Assembly (NCBI GenBank): GCA_964423505.1
Contig: CAYREX010000015.1
Span: forward strand, 7,585 to 71,584
Length of the DNA stretch: 64,000 nucleotides
Reading direction: 5' to 3'
From: CAYREX01 sp964423505
GTDB lineage: Bacteria > Fermentibacterota > Fermentibacteria > Fermentibacterales > JCC-6
The notes under the pieces are model-generated. The model was not told where the DNA came from. It saw only the letters and a list, made by a program, of their open reading frames with translations, and ran no database searches. Both the position numbers and the translations under genes were made by a program. Position 1 is the stretch's first letter. Every line of letters begins with the position of its first letter. Positions 60,519-64,000 of the stretch are shown piece after piece.

Positions 60519-61793
60519 TTGTCCGGCAGGCATGTCTGCATGGTGGTGAAGAACCAGCTGTGGAGCGACGCGAGGGTGAAGAAGGAGGCTCTGGCCCTTC
60601 GGGAGGAGGGCTGGCGTGTTACACTGGTCGCCAAGCCCGAGGAGGGCCACCCGCCGAAGGAAGCCTGGCGGGGCGTCGAGGTCCTGAGACCTCCTAAGGA
60701 CTCGGCCGCCCGGAAGGTCCTCAGGGAGAAGGTCTTGGCGGCATCCTGCGAGGACGACCCCTCTCCGAGGGCGAAGCTTCTCAGAGCCATCCGCAGGAAC
60801 CGTCTCCGCATCGCCATCACCGACCTGAAGAGGGACCTCCCCTGGGAGGCCCGTCTGCTCGGCGCAGCTCTCTCGGCGGGGGCTGACGTCTACCACGCCC
60901 ACGACCTGGACGCTCTGCTGGTGTCCGCGGTTGCTGCGGAGGCGCTCGGTGCGATGCTGGTCTACGACTCGCACGAGCTATGGCTGGAGTCCTCCCGCTA
61001 CAGGACGTCGACGTCGCCCCTGAACCGGCTCCGCTATCGCCTGACCGAGCGTGCCCTGCTCCCCATGGCCGACGCGGTCATAGCAGTGACCCCTTCCCGT
61101 GCGGAGGCGATGCAGCGGATGTATCCGGGACTCATCCGGCGCCTTGCCATAGTGGAGAACAGCACGCCAAGGTTGACGGAGCTGCCCGAGCCGATCGATC
61201 TGCGCCGCAGGCTCCGCATACCGGAAGGCTCGTTCCTCGCCCTCTATCAGGGGGTCATCTGCCCCGGCCGGGGCCTGGACAACCTGCTGCGGGCGGCCGA
61301 GCTGCTCCGGAGCGACGGCATCTACGTGGCGATAGTAGGCCACGACTCCTGGCAGGGAACCCTCCACCGCATGATCCGGGAGAGAGGTGCGGAGGACCTT
61401 GTCCGACTCCATCCTCCCGTACCCTCCGAGCAGCTCCCTTCACTCACCGTCTCGGCAGATGCCGGCCTCATACTCTTCCAGAACACCTGCCTGAACAACT
61501 ACTACTCTCTCCCGAACAAGCTGTACGAGTACATGATGGCGGGGCTGCCCATCATCGCCAGCGATTTCCCGGAGATGGGCAGGGTCATCCGCTCGGAGGA
61601 CTGCGGCCTCCTCGTGGACCCGGAGAGCCCTCGGGACATCGCCGCCGCCCTCGGACGGCTGGCCTCCATGGAACGCGGGCAGAGGCTCGCCATGGGACTG
61701 AGGGGCCGCGAGGCCGCTCTCGCCCGCCACCACTGGGGCTTCCAGAAGCAGAAGCTCACCGAGCTCTACCGGGAGATGGAAGGAGCCATGTAG
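60519..61793 (+). CDS. Glycosyltransferase family 4 protein
   Basis: 424 residues from TTG 60519 (GGAAGGGGG upstream). An ATG at 60540 is an alternative. GT-B fold: N-terminal VCMVVKNQLWSDARVKKEAL and DVYHAHDLDALL; C-terminal GVICPGRGLDNLLRAAELLR, VAIVGHDSWQG and the donor-binding E-x-x-x-x-x-x-E region (NYYSLPNKLYEYMMAGLPII). Retaining nucleotide-sugar transferase, probably for surface polysaccharide. No other glycan genes are adjacent. A 240-bp gap without genes follows. Confidence 0.9.
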   Translation: MSGRHVCMVVKNQLWSDARVKKEALALREEGWRVTLVAKPEEGHPPKEAWRGVEVLRPPKDSAARKVLREKVLAASCEDDPSPRAKLLRAIRRNRLRIAITDLKRDLPWEARLLGAALSAGADVYHAHDLDALLVSAVAAEALGAMLVYDSHELWLESSRYRTSTSPLNRLRYRLTERALLPMADAVIAVTPSRAEAMQRMYPGLIRRLAIVENSTPRLTELPEPIDLRRRLRIPEGSFLALYQGVICPGRGLDNLLRAAELLRSDGIYVAIVGHDSWQGTLHRMIRERGAEDLVRLHPPVPSEQLPSLTVSADAGLILFQNTCLNNYYSLPNKLYEYMMAGLPIIASDFPEMGRVIRSEDCGLLVDPESPRDIAAALGRLASMERGQRLAMGLRGREAALARHHWGFQKQKLTELYREMEGAM

Positions 61794-62033
61794 AGCGCCT
61801 GCCGCTCCATGCCCGGAGCCGCATACCCGGGCGGTCGGCGCCATACTGCCACCTTCGGAAGCATGCCGGCCCGCCCCGGGGCGGTGACAGGGAGGAGAGC
61901 GGAGCCTAAATTACCGGGGTAAGCCAGGGTGGGAGGACCGCTGCCCGGTCACGATCATCCGAGAGCGTCTCTTCCGCCCGGTCCCTATCAGCAAGCTCGG
62001 TACGATCGTGACAACCCTCTCATGGAGGACGAC

Positions 62034-62501
62034 ATGGGAAAGACCAGGGTCCTGTTCCTCTGCACTGAGAACGCCGCCAGGAGCCAGATGGCCGAGGCTT
62101 ACCTCGGAGAGCTCGCCCCCGAGAGGTTCGAGGCTCACAGCGCCGGCCTCGAGCCGGCTCCCATCAATCCCCTGACGATCCGGGTGATGCGCGAGGACGG
62201 CATCGACCTGGAGGAGCTCGGGCACCGTCCGAAGAGCCTCATAGGGGAGTACTTCGAAAAGCAGGTTCACGTTGGCTACCTCATCACCGTGTGCAGCCGG
62301 GCCGAGAGCAACTGCCCTATCTACCCGTGGGCGGGCAGGCGGGAGTTCTGGGAGATCGAGGACCCTGCCGCCTTCGAGGGTACTGAGGAGGAGAGGCTGG
62401 CGAAGTTCCGCGAGGTCCGCGACGTCGTCAGGGCGAAGGTCCGGGAGCTCATAGCCGCGCATCCGGAGGACTCCGGGGACGCCGCGGCCAGGGAGCGGTG
62501 A
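62034..62501 (+). CDS. arsC: Arsenate reductase / low-molecular-weight phosphatase family (ArsC-like)
   Basis: 155 residues. ATG 62034 has GGAGG five bases upstream; an in-frame ATG at 62022 contains that site. The P-loop CTENAARS (Cys10, Arg16) is the CX5R active site, followed by QMAEAYL; VCSRAESNCPIYP and WEIEDPAAFEGTEEE match thioredoxin-coupled arsenate reductases, which use two more cysteines: those in VCSRAESNC are good candidates. A low-molecular-weight tyrosine phosphatase is the main alternative. Its stop overlaps the hemW-like start (GTGA). Confidence 0.85.
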   Translation: MGKTRVLFLCTENAARSQMAEAYLGELAPERFEAHSAGLEPAPINPLTIRVMREDGIDLEELGHRPKSLIGEYFEKQVHVGYLITVCSRAESNCPIYPWAGRREFWEIEDPAAFEGTEEERLAKFREVRDVVRAKVRELIAAHPEDSGDAAARER

Positions 62502-63775
62502 CAAGGCCCCTGCCTCGCAAGCAAAGCGCATCGCCCCGGGTTGGAGACGCGCTGCGGCACCATACCGCTGAAGCCGATGGGGAGCCGACCGGCGTCTACA
62601 TCCACGTGCCGTTCTGCGCCCGGAAGTGCGGCTACTGCTCCTTCGTCTCCGCCAGGCCCGCACCGGGTCAGGTCGAGCGATACCTCGCAGCTCTTACGAG
62701 GGAGATAGAGCTGCGCCTCGGGGGACTTCCGGTCCGTACCCTCTACGTTGGGGGCGGTACTCCCCCGCTGCTGCCGCAGTCCGCCTGGAGACGGCTCATG
62801 GACGGGCTGCGCGGTGTGGCGAACCTTTCCGGTCTCCTGGAGGCGACCGTGGAGGTGAACCCCGGCACAATCGACAGCGCGTACCTCTGCGCCCTCGGGG
62901 ACGCAGGTTTCGACAGGCTCAGCATCGGGCTGCAGTCCACGGACGACGCCGTCCTCCGGACACTGGGCCGCCTCCACGGGCGGGCAGAGGGTCTCCACGC
63001 GCTCAGGGTAGCCGGAGAGACCGGTTTCGAGGAGGTTTGCGTCGACCTGATCTATGGGGTTTCCGGCCAGACGACGGAGGGCTGGCTCAAGACACTCGAT
63101 GACGTGCTCATACTGAACCCCCGGCACATCTCCTGCTACGAGCTGACCCTCGAGGCGGGCACGCCGATGGAGCGTGCGGTCGCCTCCGGTGAGCTGGAGG
63201 GGCCGAGGGAGGAGACCTGCAGGGAGATGCACCTGGCGGCACACGACCTCCTGACCGGCGAAGGTTACCTTCACTACGAGGTGTCTAGCTACGCGATGGC
63301 GGAGGAGAGCATCTCGCTGCACAACTCCTCGTACTGGGAGGGCCGGCCCTACGCAGGCCTGGGCCCTGCCGCTCACTCCTTCGACGGCAGACGGACCCGA
63401 TCCTGGAACTCCGCGGACACCGGGGCCTACTGCGGGCTCCTGGAGAAAGGGGAGTGTCCGACCGCCGGCTCAGAGGTCCTGACGCCGCGGGAGACAGCCC
63501 TGGAGAGGCTGATGCTCGGTCTGCGATGGCGCGGCGGGGTCGAGCCGCGGGAGCTCATGTGCATGGAGGACATCGAGGTGACCGAACGCTTCTCCCGGAT
63601 GACCGATGGGCTGGTCCGGGCCGGTCTGCTTCGCCGGGAGGGAGACGCCATCCGCCCCACCCGGGCGGGAATCCTGCTGGCCGACCGGATCGCCCTGGAG
63701 CTGCATTCGGCGCTGGAGACTGAACTGTCCCGGGAGGCCCCTCTCCGTTTGACGGGCAGGAAGCCCCTGTTATAA
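62498..63775 (+). CDS. hemW: HemW-like radical SAM protein (coproporphyrinogen III oxidase-like)
   Basis: 425 residues from GTG 62498 overlapping the arsC stop. Radical SAM cluster Cys40, Cys44, Cys47 (VPFCARKCGYCSF). Also VGGGTPPLL, EVNPGTID, RLSIGLQSTDDAVLRTLGR, DLIYGVSGQT, and the HemW C-terminal domain with GLGPAAHSFDGRRTRSWNS and LMLGLRWRGGVEPREL. HemW binds haem and inserts it into respiratory enzymes; it lacks the extra cysteine of HemN (the motif here is CGYCSF). Ends 18 bp before tRNA-Arg. Confidence 0.9.
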   Translation: MTRPLPRKQSASPRVGDALRHHTAEADGEPTGVYIHVPFCARKCGYCSFVSARPAPGQVERYLAALTREIELRLGGLPVRTLYVGGGTPPLLPQSAWRRLMDGLRGVANLSGLLEATVEVNPGTIDSAYLCALGDAGFDRLSIGLQSTDDAVLRTLGRLHGRAEGLHALRVAGETGFEEVCVDLIYGVSGQTTEGWLKTLDDVLILNPRHISCYELTLEAGTPMERAVASGELEGPREETCREMHLAAHDLLTGEGYLHYEVSSYAMAEESISLHNSSYWEGRPYAGLGPAAHSFDGRRTRSWNSADTGAYCGLLEKGECPTAGSEVLTPRETALERLMLGLRWRGGVEPRELMCMEDIEVTERFSRMTDGLVRAGLLRREGDAIRPTRAGILLADRIALELHSALETELSREAPLRLTGRKPLL

Positions 63776-63793
63776 TTGCGTCTGCCTCTCGGT

Positions 63794-63870
<77 letters not shown>

Positions 63871-63954
63871 CACAGGATGCCAGGCGCACCACCGGTCAGA
63901 TTCTTCGAACACCTCGAGATTGACCCGTAGCGGTTGCGAGAGTGCAATAGAGAG

Positions 63955-64000
63955 CTACAGCTTCACGAACCGCGCCGTGAGAACCCTCTCCCCGACCACG
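63955..64000 (-). CDS. C-terminal end of another T9SS-type sorting-domain protein (partial)
   Basis: From the right window edge the minus strand reads VVGERVLTARFVKL and stops at 63957-63955. The R-F-V-K-L ending after a G-E-R-V-L strand is the last beta-strand of a T9SS type A sorting domain, as in other genes here (ERFVVTR, GRLLRI). The gene continues beyond the window. Only 14 residues are visible. Confidence 0.5.
   Translation of the reverse strand, partial: VVGERVLTARFVKL

Overview
The window is GC-rich bacterial DNA, probably a metagenome-assembled contig, because a 13-base C run and ten Ns interrupt one gene. At least seven complete genes, plus a partial one at the right edge, encode secreted proteins that end in a T9SS-type (Por) C-terminal sorting domain: an asparagine-proline motif, a beta-sandwich with a D-x-x-G-R-x-V turn, and a final G-x-Y-x-x-R strand. 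With secreted beta-propellers, a C25 (gingipain-like) protease and many lipoproteins, this points to a Gram-negative member of the FCB group. A little-studied candidate phylum such as Fermentibacteria or Eisenbacteria is plausible, but that is inference. TTG and GTG starts, 4-bp stop/start overlaps and AGG and ATA codons are common. A selenocysteine tRNA shows that UGA can be recoded in this organism.

Layout. 1-10,200 is an accessory zone. It holds decayed IS91-family (rolling-circle) transposase pieces and three copies of their conserved 3' ends, each lying just upstream of a gene for an exported protein. It also has perfect hairpins, a truncated secreted-protein gene, a purK-purE pair with foreign-looking codon use, broken ORFs and a gapped methyltransferase. 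10,400-21,250 holds exported proteins: M28 peptidase, a 25-cysteine metallothionein-like protein, ChaN-like protein, FG-GAP propeller, several lipoproteins, a DUF3160 lipoprotein and a DUF6150 repeat protein. 21,280-27,330 is mostly housekeeping: PrsW, YitT, TatD, TcdA, tRNA-Sec and GlgP. 27,400-45,530 mixes secreted proteins (C25 peptidase, VIT/VWA protein, amidase with sorting domain, DUF4424-like protein) with LepA, an AEC transporter, a Mut7-C/ThiS-like protein, a VOC protein and an OFA-type MFS transporter.

45,700-57,090 is a minus-strand block read right to left: B12-binding radical SAM enzyme, ketoacyl synthase lacking one catalytic His, two large sensor kinases, a hybrid kinase and an ABC-2 exporter. 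The first four genes are nearly contiguous (4, 12 and 4 bp gaps), and I consider them the best candidate for an undescribed system. 57,520-60,270 is a lipoprotein trio (CsgG-like, LPP20-like, FlgT-like). 60,500-63,870 holds a GT4 glycosyltransferase, ArsC-like reductase, HemW-like radical SAM protein and tRNA-Arg(CCU).

Two 94-bp MITE-like elements with perfect 24-bp inverted ends supply the stop codon and last residues of two unrelated genes (MFS transporter and FlgT-like lipoprotein).
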